Positions 7,540-16,101 of a stretch of 39,196 nt of DNA are shown here, piece by piece. How positions within the stretch are numbered: the stretch's first letter is position 1; each line of letters opens with the position of its first letter. The notes under the pieces are model-generated. The model made no database searches, had not been told where the DNA came from, and was given only the letters and a program-made list of their open reading frames with translations. Location: contig JAUWYX010000002.1 of assembly GCA_030615625.1 (NCBI GenBank), positions 146,722 to 185,917 of the forward strand. Reading direction: 5' to 3'. The stretch is from Dehalococcoidia bacterium (lineage in GTDB: Bacteria; Chloroflexota; Dehalococcoidia; GIF9; AB-539-J10). The position numbers and the translations under genes were made by a program.

Positions 7540-8894
7540 ATAAGGAAGCTATCTTTCTGCTTATCCGTGGCGGCCATATAATTGACCCCAGCCAGAGCAT
7601 AGACCAGATTGGTGACCTGCTTATTGCTGAGGGCAAGATTTTGCAGGCCGGGGGCACTGTCCCTCTGAGCAAGGCGCAGAATTTAGATGCCACGGGACTA
7701 GTTGTCTGCCCCGGCTTTATAGACCTCCACTGTCACCTCCGGGAGCCAGGTTTTGAGGATAAGGAAACAATCGCTACGGGGACAAAAGCAGCCGCCATAG
7801 GTGGTTTTACAACTGTCTGTTGTATGGCAAATACGGAGCCTCCTTTAGATACTCCGGCTGCTGTAGATTGGGTGAAGCAAAAAGCAAGCAGGGATAGCTT
7901 GGTTGCCGTTCTTCCCATAGGCTGTATCACTAAAGGTAGAAAGGGCGAGGAATTAACCAATATGAGCGAACTGGCTGAAGCCGGGGTGCTTGCTTTTAGT
8001 GACGATGGCGACCCAGTGACAAGTTCGCAGCTTATGCGTCGTGCCATGGAGTATAGCCGAGACCTGGGCTTGCCAATCATTGACCATTGTGAGGATAAGA
8101 CGCTGAGTGACAATGGAATCATAAACGAAGGTCAGATGTCTGCTCAGTTGGGAATAAAAGGAATTCCCGCAGCCGCCGAAGAGGCTATGGTAGCCCGTGA
8201 CCTGATTCTGGCAAAGCGGACCAATGCCAGGCTTCACATTGCCCATGCGAGCACCAAAGGCTCTGTGGAGCTTATTCGCCATGCTAAGGAAGAAGGGATT
8301 TCGGTAACCGTCGAGGTCACACCCCACCACCTGACCTTAACCGAGGAAAGGATTATGGGTAAAGCTTCAAACGAACCCTTTGATACCAATGCCAAGGTGA
8401 ACCCACCCCTGCGCACTAAAGAGGATGTCCAAGCCTTAATTAAGGGACTCACAGGCGGGGTAATCGACGCTATCGCCACTGACCATGCACCACATACCCT
8501 GGCGGACAAAAATTGCGGGCTAGAGCTAGCTGCTTTTGGCATCAGTGGCTTTGAAACCGCTTTTGGCTGTCTCATGAGCTTGGTGCACCAAGGAGAAATA
8601 AGCCTTACTCGGCTTATTTCCAAGCTAACCTGCGAGCCAGCCAAAGTCATTGGTAGAAATGGTGAACTAGGCACCTTAAAGGCAGGCACTCCGGCTAATA
8701 TCACCATACTTGACCCTGACCGAGAATGGGTAGTAAACAGCAGCAGCTTCGCCTCTAAAGGCAAAAATACTCCTTACGATGGTTATAAGTTTAAGGGCAA
8801 GGTAATGGCGACCATAGTGAGCGGCAGGATAGTTTATATAGATGATTCCTTGTTATCCCCTGCCCTCTCCCTTGAAAGAAGGGGGCATAAGTGA
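7536..8894 (+). CDS. pyrC: Dihydroorotase
   Basis: This is a zinc amidohydrolase that cyclises carbamoyl aspartate to dihydroorotate. The 452 residues are of the class-I type: FIDLHCHLREPG (metal ligands His65 and His67), IDHCED, LHIAHAS, EVTPHHL and ATDHAPH carry the remaining ligands and the catalytic Asp. It starts in an ATGA overlap with pyrB, implying translational coupling. The last dozen residues (SPALSLERRGHK) are encoded by low-complexity, repeat-like DNA (8860-8894), so the ancestral C terminus was probably a little shorter. Confidence 0.95.
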   Translation: MNKEAIFLLIRGGHIIDPSQSIDQIGDLLIAEGKILQAGGTVPLSKAQNLDATGLVVCPGFIDLHCHLREPGFEDKETIATGTKAAAIGGFTTVCCMANTEPPLDTPAAVDWVKQKASRDSLVAVLPIGCITKGRKGEELTNMSELAEAGVLAFSDDGDPVTSSQLMRRAMEYSRDLGLPIIDHCEDKTLSDNGIINEGQMSAQLGIKGIPAAAEEAMVARDLILAKRTNARLHIAHASTKGSVELIRHAKEEGISVTVEVTPHHLTLTEERIMGKASNEPFDTNAKVNPPLRTKEDVQALIKGLTGGVIDAIATDHAPHTLADKNCGLELAAFGISGFETAFGCLMSLVHQGEISLTRLISKLTCEPAKVIGRNGELGTLKAGTPANITILDPDREWVVNSSSFASKGKNTPYDGYKFKGKVMATIVSGRIVYIDDSLLSPALSLERRGHK

Positions 8895-8924
8895 GGGTGA
8901 TTAGCAAAGCGAAGCAAACGGGTT

Positions 8925-8951
8925 CCCTAAAAATTCGCAGAATTTTTAGGG
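8925..8951 (+). promoter_or_regulatory. Perfect hairpin overlapping the carA ribosome site
   Basis: CCCTAAAAATT (8925-8935) and AATTTTTAGGG (8941-8951) form a perfect 11-base-pair stem with a 5-base loop. The 3' arm ends in AGGG, the only ribosome-site-like sequence ahead of the carA ATG at 8961. The stem could therefore limit carA translation or mark a processing site. Function is inferred from position only. Confidence 0.5.
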
Positions 8952-8960
8952 TGAAGTCTC

Positions 8961-10085
8961 ATGGCTAAGAAAGCGCTTTTAGTTCTCGAAGATGGGTCGG
9001 TCTACGAAGGCCATTCCTTTGGCGCCGAGACCACTACCTACGGTGAGGTTGTATTCGACACCAGCATGACCGGTTATCAGGAAATGCTTACCGACCCATC
9101 GTTTGCCGGTCAAATCTTAGTTGCTACGTATCCTTTGATTGGCAACTATGGCATCAACGAATCCGATTTTGAATCCAGACAAATTCAGGTGAGAGGCTTT
9201 GTTGTTCGGGAATACTGCTCCCAGCCCAGCCACTGGCAAAGCACCCGTACTTTGCACGAATTTCTGCTGTCCTATGGCATTCCTGGCATCAGCGACATAG
9301 ATACCCGTGCCTTAACTCGTCACTTGCGCTTGGAAGGAGCCATGATGGGAATTGTCACTTCGGAAATGACGGCTGAGGAGGCATTAAAAGAGCTAAAAAC
9401 CTTGCCCAGATATGATGTTACTGATTTCGTTCACCAGGTTAGCACCGAGAAAGCATATGAGTGGCAATCCAATGCGCCTGCCACTGTGACCCTGCCTTCT
9501 CTGTCATTGCGAGGAGCGTCAGCGACGAAGCAATCTCGTATCGCGGTTATCGACTATGGCTTGAAATACAACATACTGCGCATCTTGAGCCAGCTTGGCT
9601 GCCAGGTGACTGTGTTTCCTTGTCATGCCTCGGCTGAGGATATCCGGTCATTAAATCCCGGGGGCGTTGTCCTGTCGCCAGGTCCAGGCAATCCTGCTCT
9701 CGTTGATCCCATAGTGGATACGGTGAAAGGGCTTTTAGGTCGGAAACCAATTATGGGAATCAGCCTGGGGCATCTGCTTATAGGCAGAGCCCTGGGCGCT
9801 GAGACATTCAAGCTCAAGTTTGGGCATCGAGGCAGTTATCCTGTTCAAGATTTAGCCACTGAAAAAGTGCATATCACCGCCCAGAATCATGGCTATGCCA
9901 TAGATGCTGATACTTTGAAGCAGGGATTGGAGGTAAGCCACATAAACTTAAACGATGGCACGGTGGAGGGACTCCGCCACCGAGACTTGCCCATCCTATC
10001 CATTCAATACCACCCCGAAGCTTCCCCCGGCCCACTGGATAATATGTATCTATTTGAAAGATTTCTGGAGATGGTGAGGAGCTAG
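8961..10085 (+). CDS. carA: Carbamoyl phosphate synthase small subunit, glutaminase Cys replaced by Ser
   Basis: CarA normally hydrolyses glutamine and feeds ammonia to CarB. The N-terminal domain (LEDGSVYEGHSFG, MTGYQEMLTDPS, SDIDTRALTRHLR) and the C-terminal class-I amidotransferase fold (LSPGPGNP, QNHGYAID, YHPEASPGPLD) are complete over 374 residues. The nucleophile motif, normally GICLGHQ, reads GISLGHL here: Ser268 (codon AGC, 9762-9764) replaces the catalytic Cys and Leu272 the glutamine-binding Gln. His351 and Glu353 of the triad remain. Animal ammonia-dependent CPS1 carries the same Cys-to-Ser change. Residues 181-193, in the interdomain linker, come from a dispersed repeat. Confidence 0.93.
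   Translation: MAKKALLVLEDGSVYEGHSFGAETTTYGEVVFDTSMTGYQEMLTDPSFAGQILVATYPLIGNYGINESDFESRQIQVRGFVVREYCSQPSHWQSTRTLHEFLLSYGIPGISDIDTRALTRHLRLEGAMMGIVTSEMTAEEALKELKTLPRYDVTDFVHQVSTEKAYEWQSNAPATVTLPSLSLRGASATKQSRIAVIDYGLKYNILRILSQLGCQVTVFPCHASAEDIRSLNPGGVVLSPGPGNPALVDPIVDTVKGLLGRKPIMGISLGHLLIGRALGAETFKLKFGHRGSYPVQDLATEKVHITAQNHGYAIDADTLKQGLEVSHINLNDGTVEGLRHRDLPILSIQYHPEASPGPLDNMYLFERFLEMVRS
9502..9537 (+). repeat. Dispersed repeat copy inside carA
   Basis: This copy begins TGTCATTGCGAGGAGCG and ends GACGAAGCAATCTC. The same ends recur at 34220-34256, 38770-38808 and, in a shorter form, 14111-14139. Here it is translated in frame as SLRGASATKQS in the linker between the two CarA domains and introduces no stop codon. 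Confidence 0.85.
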
Positions 10086-10102
10086 AATAGAAAAGAGAAG
10101 AT

Positions 10103-13100
10103 ATGTCCAAAATATCTAAGGTCTTAGTAATTGGCTCGGGGCCGATAATCATCGGGCAGGCGGCGGAGTTTGATTATTCCGGAACTCAGGCATGCCGCGC
10201 TCTACGGGAGGAAGGCGTGACCACGGTTCTGGTGAACTCGAACCCGGCCACCATCATGACCGACGAGGGCATTGCTGATATCGTTTATATCGAGCCGCTC
10301 ACCGTGGAAGTGCTGGCCCGCATAATTGAAAGAGAGCGTCCCGATGGGCTATTGCCCACCCTCGGGGGGCAAACAGGGCTCAACCTGGCAGTGGAATTAG
10401 CCGATGCCGGCATACTGGATAAATATGGTGTGCGGTCTCTGGGCACACCTATAGAAACGATAAAAAAGGCCGAAGAGAGGTCTTTATTCAAGCAGCTTCT
10501 TGTTGATATTGGCGAGCCTGTGCCTGAGAGTGCCACCGTGAAGTCGGTGAAGGAAGCGATAGAACTGGCAAAATCTATTGGCTTGCCTCTAATTATCCGC
10601 CCCTCTTACACCTTAGGCGGCACCGGCGGCGGCATCGCCCACACTATGAAAGAGCTTGAACAGATTGTTGCTAATGGTCTGGATTCCAGCATGAGCCATG
10701 AAGTCCTGGTGGAGCAATGCGTCTTAGGTTGGAAAGAAATTGAATACGAAGTCATGCAAGATGCTGCCGACAACTGCATCGCCGTCTGCATCATGGAGAA
10801 CATTGACCCCATGGGTATACATACCGGGGATAGCATCGTAGTAGCTCCCAGCCAGACTCTCACCGACAAAGAATACCAGATGCTCAGGTCGGCCAGTTTG
10901 AAAATCATAAGAGCGTTGAAAATCGAGGGTGGCTGCAATATACAATTTGCCTTGACCCCCAGTCCCATAGTTGCGGAAAAATGGGCCCCGGACCAGAAGG
11001 GAGTTGCGAGAAGCGAATACCACGTAATTGAAGTCAATCCACGTGTCAGCCGCAGCTCGGCTTTAGCCAGTAAAGCCACTGGCTATCCTATTGCTCGAGT
11101 GGCTGCCAAAATAGCCATAGGCAAGAGGCTCGATGAGATCCCTAATAAGGTTACGGGCAAGACGTCGGCCTGTTTCGAGCCAGCCATAGATTACTGCGTA
11201 GTCAAGATTCCCAGATGGCCCTTTGATAAATTTGCTTCAGGTGACCGAAAAATTGGCAGCCAGATGAAAGCCACTGGTGAGGTAATGGCCATTGACAGGT
11301 GTTTTGAGGCTGCTCTACAAAAGGCGGTGCGCTCCCTGGAATTCGGCAAACGCACCCTGCTTTGGGAAGACCCCGGCTGGAGTAAAGGGAAAGGGCTTAA
11401 TTCCTACCCGCTTCACCCTAACGACTTAAGACTATGGGCGATTATGGCGGCGCTGCGAAGAGAAGCCACGCCCGAAGAACTTTCCCAGGTCACTGGGATA
11501 GACCCCTGGTTTATTTATAAGTTCCAGAATATTGTGGACATGGAGAGGAGGCTTCTTTCCGAACCGTTGAAACCGGAGCTCTTATGGGAGGCGAAGAGGC
11601 TAGGCTTTTCCGATGAGCAAGTGGGCACTTTAGCCGATAGGTTGCCGGAGCAGGTAAGACAGGCTCGCCACCAATGGCAAATCCGCCCGGTGTACAAGAT
11701 GGTGGATACCTGTGCTGCCGAATTTGATGCTGAGACCCCTTATTTCTACAGCACTTATGAGAAAGAGAATGAAGCTGAACCCTTGTCAGAGAAGAAAGCC
11801 GTGGTTATCAGCAGTGGGCCTATACGCATCGGGCAGGGAATTGAGTTTGACTATTGCTGCGTCCATTCAGCCTGGGCTCTTCAAGAGATAGGAATAAAGA
11901 GCATCTTGGTCAATTCTAATCCCGAGACAGTCTCCACCGATTTCGACACTAGTGATCGCCTCTACTTCGAAGCTTTGGACGAGGAAAGCATCCGAGATAT
12001 ACTTGAGAATGAGAGTAATAACGGTTCTGCTCCAGCATCTATTGTCCAGCTCGGTGGACAAACACCCATTAATCTGGTTGGGCTCTTAGCTCGCAACAAT
12101 CTACCAATACTCGGCTCGAGTGCCGAAGCTATAGACATCGCTGAAGACCGCCGTCGCTTTGAAGATTTCCTGGACAGATTAGGTATTCCTCAGCCGCCGG
12201 GGGCTGGAGTGACATCCGTTGAAGAGGCATTAAATGTAGCCAGGAACCTAGGCTATCCTGTCTTAGTGCGCCCTAGCTATGTTCTGGGGGGCCGGGCTAT
12301 GGAAATCGTGTACAACGAACCTGAGTTAATCCGCTACCTGACACTAGCTCTGGAGATGGATAGCCAGCATCCTGTGCTTATTGATAAATATTTCCAAGGT
12401 AAAGAAGTCGAGGTAGATGCCATTTGCGACGGGGAAAAGGTTCTTATTCCTGGCGTGATGGAGCATATTGAAAGAGCTGGCGTACATAGCGGTGATGCCT
12501 TGTCTATCTACCCGGGAATCAATCTCACTGAAGACGAAGTAAATGCCATGGTGGATTACACCACCAGAATTGGACCAGCTCTGGGAATTAAAGGGTTGAT
12601 GAACGTCCAGATGGTAATCATGAGGGAAAATGGTCGCTCAACGGTATATGTTTTTGAGGTAAATCCCCGCGCCAGCCGAACCGTGCCTTTTATCTCCAAG
12701 GTAACCGGCGTGCCCATGGTAAGAATTGCCACTAAGGTAATGGCTGGGATTAGCCTCAGGGAGCAAGGCTATGAAGGTGGGTTATGGAGGAGACAAAACT
12801 TGGTAGGTATAAAGGCTCCCGTTTTCTCCATGTCCAAATTGATTGGAGTGGATAGCTACCTTGGTCCTGAGATGAAGTCCACAGGCGAGGTCATGGGGAT
12901 TGATTACAGCTTTGAGGCAGCCTTGGTTAAGGCACTTTTAGCTGCTGGATTGATGCTGCCTCAAGGAGGTAGTCTGCTACTTAGTATTGCAGACAAGGAT
13001 AAAGCTGAATCCTCGCCTCTGATTAAGCAATTGCATTCCCTTCACCACGAGCTCTACGCCACGGAGGGGACCGCAGCTATGATTGAGTCTATGGGGCTCC

Positions 13101-13381
13101 CGGTAAAAATGGTGACCAAGAAGCTAAGCGAGGGGCATCCTAACGTTATTGATGTTATTCAAGATAATTCTGTGAGCGGAGTGATTAATACTATCACTGG
13201 AGGGCGCATTCCGCTAAAAGATGGGTTAGATATCAGGCGTGCCGCGGCAGAAAAGAGGATACCATGCTTCACCTCATTAGATACTGCTCGGGTAGCTATA
13301 GGAGCGTTAGCAAATAGTGGCCAAATCTTTAACGTTCAACCACTCAGGGAGTATCTAAAGAGCGAAAATAACGCAAAATGA
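10103..13381 (+). CDS. carB: Carbamoyl phosphate synthase large subunit
   Basis: CarB makes carbamoyl phosphate from bicarbonate, ammonia and two ATP. The 1092 residues hold two homologous ATP-grasp halves. The first begins [21 protein letters not shown] and has [13 protein letters not shown] and [20 protein letters not shown]. The second begins [19 protein letters not shown] and has [12 protein letters not shown] and [14 protein letters not shown]-terminal MGS-like allosteric domain follows ([21 protein letters not shown]). A short insertion of about 12 residues lies just before the first EVNPR. It follows carA by 17 bases. If CarA lacks glutaminase activity, this enzyme would have to use free ammonia. 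Confidence 0.95.
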   Translation: MSKISKVLVIGSGPIIIGQAAEFDYSGTQACRALREEGVTTVLVNSNPATIMTDEGIADIVYIEPLTVEVLARIIERERPDGLLPTLGGQTGLNLAVELADAGILDKYGVRSLGTPIETIKKAEERSLFKQLLVDIGEPVPESATVKSVKEAIELAKSIGLPLIIRPSYTLGGTGGGIAHTMKELEQIVANGLDSSMSHEVLVEQCVLGWKEIEYEVMQDAADNCIAVCIMENIDPMGIHTGDSIVVAPSQTLTDKEYQMLRSASLKIIRALKIEGGCNIQFALTPSPIVAEKWAPDQKGVARSEYHVIEVNPRVSRSSALASKATGYPIARVAAKIAIGKRLDEIPNKVTGKTSACFEPAIDYCVVKIPRWPFDKFASGDRKIGSQMKATGEVMAIDRCFEAALQKAVRSLEFGKRTLLWEDPGWSKGKGLNSYPLHPNDLRLWAIMAALRREATPEELSQVTGIDPWFIYKFQNIVDMERRLLSEPLKPELLWEAKRLGFSDEQVGTLADRLPEQVRQARHQWQIRPVYKMVDTCAAEFDAETPYFYSTYEKENEAEPLSEKKAVVISSGPIRIGQGIEFDYCCVHSAWALQEIGIKSILVNSNPETVSTDFDTSDRLYFEALDEESIRDILENESNNGSAPASIVQLGGQTPINLVGLLARNNLPILGSSAEAIDIAEDRRRFEDFLDRLGIPQPPGAGVTSVEEALNVARNLGYPVLVRPSYVLGGRAMEIVYNEPELIRYLTLALEMDSQHPVLIDKYFQGKEVEVDAICDGEKVLIPGVMEHIERAGVHSGDALSIYPGINLTEDEVNAMVDYTTRIGPALGIKGLMNVQMVIMRENGRSTVYVFEVNPRASRTVPFISKVTGVPMVRIATKVMAGISLREQGYEGGLWRRQNLVGIKAPVFSMSKLIGVDSYLGPEMKSTGEVMGIDYSFEAALVKALLAAGLMLPQGGSLLLSIADKDKAESSPLIKQLHSLHHELYATEGTAAMIESMGLPVKMVTKKLSEGHPNVIDVIQDNSVSGVINTITGGRIPLKDGLDIRRAAAEKRIPCFTSLDTARVAIGALANSGQIFNVQPLREYLKSENNAK

Positions 13382-13384
13382 CAG

Positions 13385-13473
13385 GGCAAAAATCGAAAAT
13401 GGACATTAAGCAAACCACAGATTTTTACATTTTAACCTGTCATTTTGACTTTTGATTTTGTTTAGGTTTTAGC
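13385..13473 (+). repeat. AT-rich repeat before pyrK
   Basis: This AT-rich spacer shares words with the spacers before hisC and hisD (read on the opposite strand: CTAAAACC, CAAAAGTCAAAATG, TTAAAATGTAAA, ATTTTCGATTTTTGC). As in those, it ends in GGTTTTAG directly ahead of the start codon. Confidence 0.65.
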
Positions 13474-14301
13474 ATGAAACAAACCTTATGCTCCGTAGCT
13501 TCTAATGTGGAGGTCATGCCCGGCATACACCTCATGTGGATTGAGGCACCAAATATAGCTTGTTCAGTTCTGCCGGGGCAATTCATCACAGTGCGGTGTG
13601 GAGATTTTACATTACGTCGCCCTCTCAGCGTCCATCAAGTTTCATCCCGAGAGATTGCCCTCCTGTTCAAGGTAACGGGCAAAGGCACCCTCTGGCTGTC
13701 ACAGCGACAGAAACGTGACAGGATAGACATTCTAGGCCCTTTGGGCAGGGGTTTTAGTATCGAACCGAGAGCAAGGAACTTACTGCTGGTAGCTGGGGGA
13801 ATTGGCATTGCTCCGCTCGTTTTCTTGATGCAGTGTGCTTCATCACAGCACCAGATAACTTTAATTCATGGGGCGAGCACTGCTGCTCAACTCTATCCCT
13901 CGGCCATGCCCAAGATAGGCCCTTCTTCTGCGGGCAAGAAGCGAAGCAAAGTATCGCCTTTACCAAAAGGAGTTCAATTTATTCCCGTCACCGAGGATGG
14001 CAACATGGGCAAGAAAGGCATGGCCACGGATATTCTGCCTGATTTCTTAGACTGGGCTGACCAGGTGCATGCCTGTGGTCCAGCGGATATGTATAAGGCG
14101 ATGGCAGGGATGTCATGGCGAGCGAAGCGAAGCAATCTCAAACTAAGAAAATGTCAGGTTTCCCTTGAGGTGAGGATGGGGTGTGGTTTCGGAGCTTGCT
14201 ATAGCTGCACTATAAATACCAAGAAAGGCTTAAAACAGGTATGCCGCGATGGACCTGTATTTGAGTTAGACGATATCATATGGCAGGAGGTAAGGATATG
14301 A
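13474..14301 (+). CDS. pyrK: Dihydroorotate dehydrogenase electron transfer subunit
   Basis: PyrK carries FAD and a 2Fe-2S cluster and passes electrons from class 1B dihydroorotate dehydrogenase (PyrD, encoded at 37029-37970) to NAD. The 275 residues show the FAD motif RRPLSV (48-53), the nucleotide-binding LLVAGGIGIAPL (104-115), CGPADMYKAM (201-210) and the cluster ligands Cys237, Cys242, Cys245 and Cys257. Two insertions stand out: residues about 147-166 (with GKKRSK) and 213-221 (MSWRAKRSN). The second is encoded by a dispersed repeat. Its stop overlaps the next start as ATGA. Confidence 0.9.
   Translation: MKQTLCSVASNVEVMPGIHLMWIEAPNIACSVLPGQFITVRCGDFTLRRPLSVHQVSSREIALLFKVTGKGTLWLSQRQKRDRIDILGPLGRGFSIEPRARNLLLVAGGIGIAPLVFLMQCASSQHQITLIHGASTAAQLYPSAMPKIGPSSAGKKRSKVSPLPKGVQFIPVTEDGNMGKKGMATDILPDFLDWADQVHACGPADMYKAMAGMSWRAKRSNLKLRKCQVSLEVRMGCGFGACYSCTINTKKGLKQVCRDGPVFELDDIIWQEVRI
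14111..14139 (+). repeat. Short dispersed repeat inside pyrK
   Basis: TGTCATGGCGAGCGAAGCG followed by AAGCAATCTC is a short member of the family seen at 9502-9537. It is in frame and encodes MSWRAKRSN just before the KCQVSLE segment that leads into the iron-sulfur loop, a position where other PyrK proteins have a variable linker. Confidence 0.8.
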
Positions 14302-14717
14302 CTGTAGTCACTAAAGACATCTCCCTTCAATCAAAAGGTAATTGCGACATTATCGATATAACCTCTCAGGTGGCAAAGAATGTAGAGGAATCTGGGGTTA
14401 ATAGTGGAATAGTCACTCTGTTTATAGTCGGTTCAACGGCCGGAATAACCACTATAGAGTATGAGCCAAATCTAGTTTCCGATTTTAAGAATATGTGGGA
14501 TAGAGTGATACCCCAGAATATTCCTTATGAGCATAATAAAACTTGGGGGGATGGGAATGGCCATTCCCATGTGCGCGCCTCCACGCTCGGAGCTTCACTA
14601 ATAATACCTTTTGTGAACAAGAGGTTAACTCTGGGCACCTGGCAGCAGATAGTTTTCGTAGATTTTGATAACCGCTCCAGGTCCAGAAAGATTACTATTC
14701 AGATATTAGGTGAGTAG
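14298..14717 (+). CDS. yjbQ: YjbQ/UPF0047 family protein
   Basis: This is a 139-residue protein of the YjbQ family. E. coli YjbQ has weak thiamin phosphate synthase activity, but the physiological role is unsettled. Family motifs are STAGITTIEYEP, HSHVRASTLGASLIIPF and LGTWQQIVFVDFD. The ATG at 14298 is chosen over 14280 because AGGAGG (14285-14290) precedes it and it makes an ATGA overlap with pyrK. It probably ends the pyr transcript. Its last 78 bases are duplicated at 17315-17392. Confidence 0.88.
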   Translation: MTVVTKDISLQSKGNCDIIDITSQVAKNVEESGVNSGIVTLFIVGSTAGITTIEYEPNLVSDFKNMWDRVIPQNIPYEHNKTWGDGNGHSHVRASTLGASLIIPFVNKRLTLGTWQQIVFVDFDNRSRSRKITIQILGE

Positions 14718-14718
14718 G

Positions 14719-14969
14719 CCACGTCGTATACACATTCGAGATAGATTCGTGCTAATATCCGTGACACGAAACTTCATACCTTTGAGAAATCTCGGCAATA
14801 AGTCCAGAGAATCTTTCTGCAGCTAGTCCCGTTATAAAAAGGTAGCTGGCACATCATGTTTAGCAAGAATTTCTAGCATTAATGGTAACCCTTTCTCTAC
14901 ACCCTGCCATGTGTTGAGAAAGGGTGGAGCGTCTTGTTCAACGTCAATGGTGAGAGCAACTTGAGGCAT
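14719..14969 (-). pseudogene. Polysaccharide deacetylase remnant
   Basis: On the minus strand an ATG at 14969 opens LTIDVEQDAPPFLNTW, then GVEKGLPLMLEILAKHDV and PATF, the N terminus of a NodB-type polysaccharide deacetylase. A frame change in the T run (around 14837-14841) is needed to continue as FITGLAAERFSGLIAEI, then YEVSCHGY. An in-frame TAG follows before HES. The homology stops at the yjbQ stop codon. So the gene is frameshifted, interrupted and cut off at its 3' end. Its start overlaps the glycosyltransferase gene, so it was the next gene of that operon. Confidence 0.8.
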
Positions 14970-16095
14970 TTTCTTGTAATACTTCTTCATAAACTCGGAG
15001 TGTCCGCTCGGCAGCCATTTCCCAGGTAAATCTGCTAGCGGTTTCTACGGCGTTTGCGCTAATCGTCTTTGCTAGCTCCCTATCTTGGATCAGACAAATT
15101 ATTGCCTTTGCCATAGCATTATCATCTCCTGGGGGATATAGGAGCGCATTGAAACCGTCTTGGAAAACTTCGGGAACTCCACCTGCGTTTGAGCATACTA
15201 CTGGCACACCCGCAGCTGAAGCTTCCAGCAGTGACAGTCCAAAGGATTCCATTTTAGAGGGTAAAACAAAAACATCAGCCGCTGCCATGAGCTGAGCGAC
15301 TTTTTCTTTCGGCAGTTTTCCCACCATGAATACGGAATTTATAATGTTCAAGCCCTTGATTTGGCGAGACAAATTATCCTCTTCCCGACCAGAGCCAGCG
15401 ATAACCAGCTTTGCATCTGGAACGACTTTCAAGACCCTGGCAAATGCTGATATGAGCAGATCTGGGCTTTTCCGCTTGATCAGACGCGACGCTGTCACTA
15501 CAAGGGGCTGGTCACCAATACCCAATTCCTCTCGCATTACAACAGCATCTACTTCCCCATTGAAGCACGATAGATCAACACCATTTTGAACAACGGTTAT
15601 TCTTTTTTCGGGAAAGCCCAACAAATGGGAGAAGCGCGCCGATGCCCGACTTACAGCTATTAGACGGTCAGCCTTGCTGGGTGCCAAGCCCATGGAACGC
15701 TGCAGGAATATTGAAAAAGGTGACTCAATCACAGAGTGGCAGGTTATGACACAAGGGATTCGGTGTCTGTGCACAAAACGAATCACCATTTGCGCCATAG
15801 AGGAATAAACATCCAACCCATGGACCACATCAAATTTCCCATCCAGGATATACTTATGACAGCGGCGAAAAAGAAGTAGCGAGGCGGCACGGTGGGGATT
15901 ATTTAGAACCAAGCCTTTCACCCGTTTGATTTTAACCCCAGCAATTTCTTCCTCTTCAGGTTGGCCAGGATGCGCATGGGTGATCACCACGGCTTCTATA
16001 CCTAACTTAACCAACTGAAGGCTTATCTCAAAAGCATAACGAGCAGCACCACCTATATCAGGGTAATACTCGTCGCCAACTAATGCTACACGCAT
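14944..16095 (-). CDS. GT4-family glycosyltransferase
   Basis: This 383-residue GT-B glycosyltransferase of the GT4 type is probably cytosolic and membrane-associated, transferring a sugar to a lipid or polysaccharide acceptor. The N-terminal domain has GDEYYPDIGGAARYAFEIS and the gap segment FDVVHGLDVYSS. The C-terminal domain has TVVQNGVDLSCF, VTASRLIKRKSPDLLI, and the E-x7-E region ESFGLSLLEASAAGVPVV followed by GGVPEVF. It lies 6 bases after the membrane-protein gene and ran into a deacetylase gene that is now broken. The acceptor cannot be told from sequence. Confidence 0.9.
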   Translation of the reverse strand: MRVALVGDEYYPDIGGAARYAFEISLQLVKLGIEAVVITHAHPGQPEEEEIAGVKIKRVKGLVLNNPHRAASLLLFRRCHKYILDGKFDVVHGLDVYSSMAQMVIRFVHRHRIPCVITCHSVIESPFSIFLQRSMGLAPSKADRLIAVSRASARFSHLLGFPEKRITVVQNGVDLSCFNGEVDAVVMREELGIGDQPLVVTASRLIKRKSPDLLISAFARVLKVVPDAKLVIAGSGREEDNLSRQIKGLNIINSVFMVGKLPKEKVAQLMAAADVFVLPSKMESFGLSLLEASAAGVPVVCSNAGGVPEVFQDGFNALLYPPGDDNAMAKAIICLIQDRELAKTISANAVETASRFTWEMAAERTLRVYEEVLQENASSCSHH

Positions 16096-16101
16096 CTTTG
16101 C

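Noticed and set aside
8234-8764. 176-codon minus-strand open frame opposite pyrC
   Set aside because: Mirror frame of a conserved enzyme with no motif or start signal.
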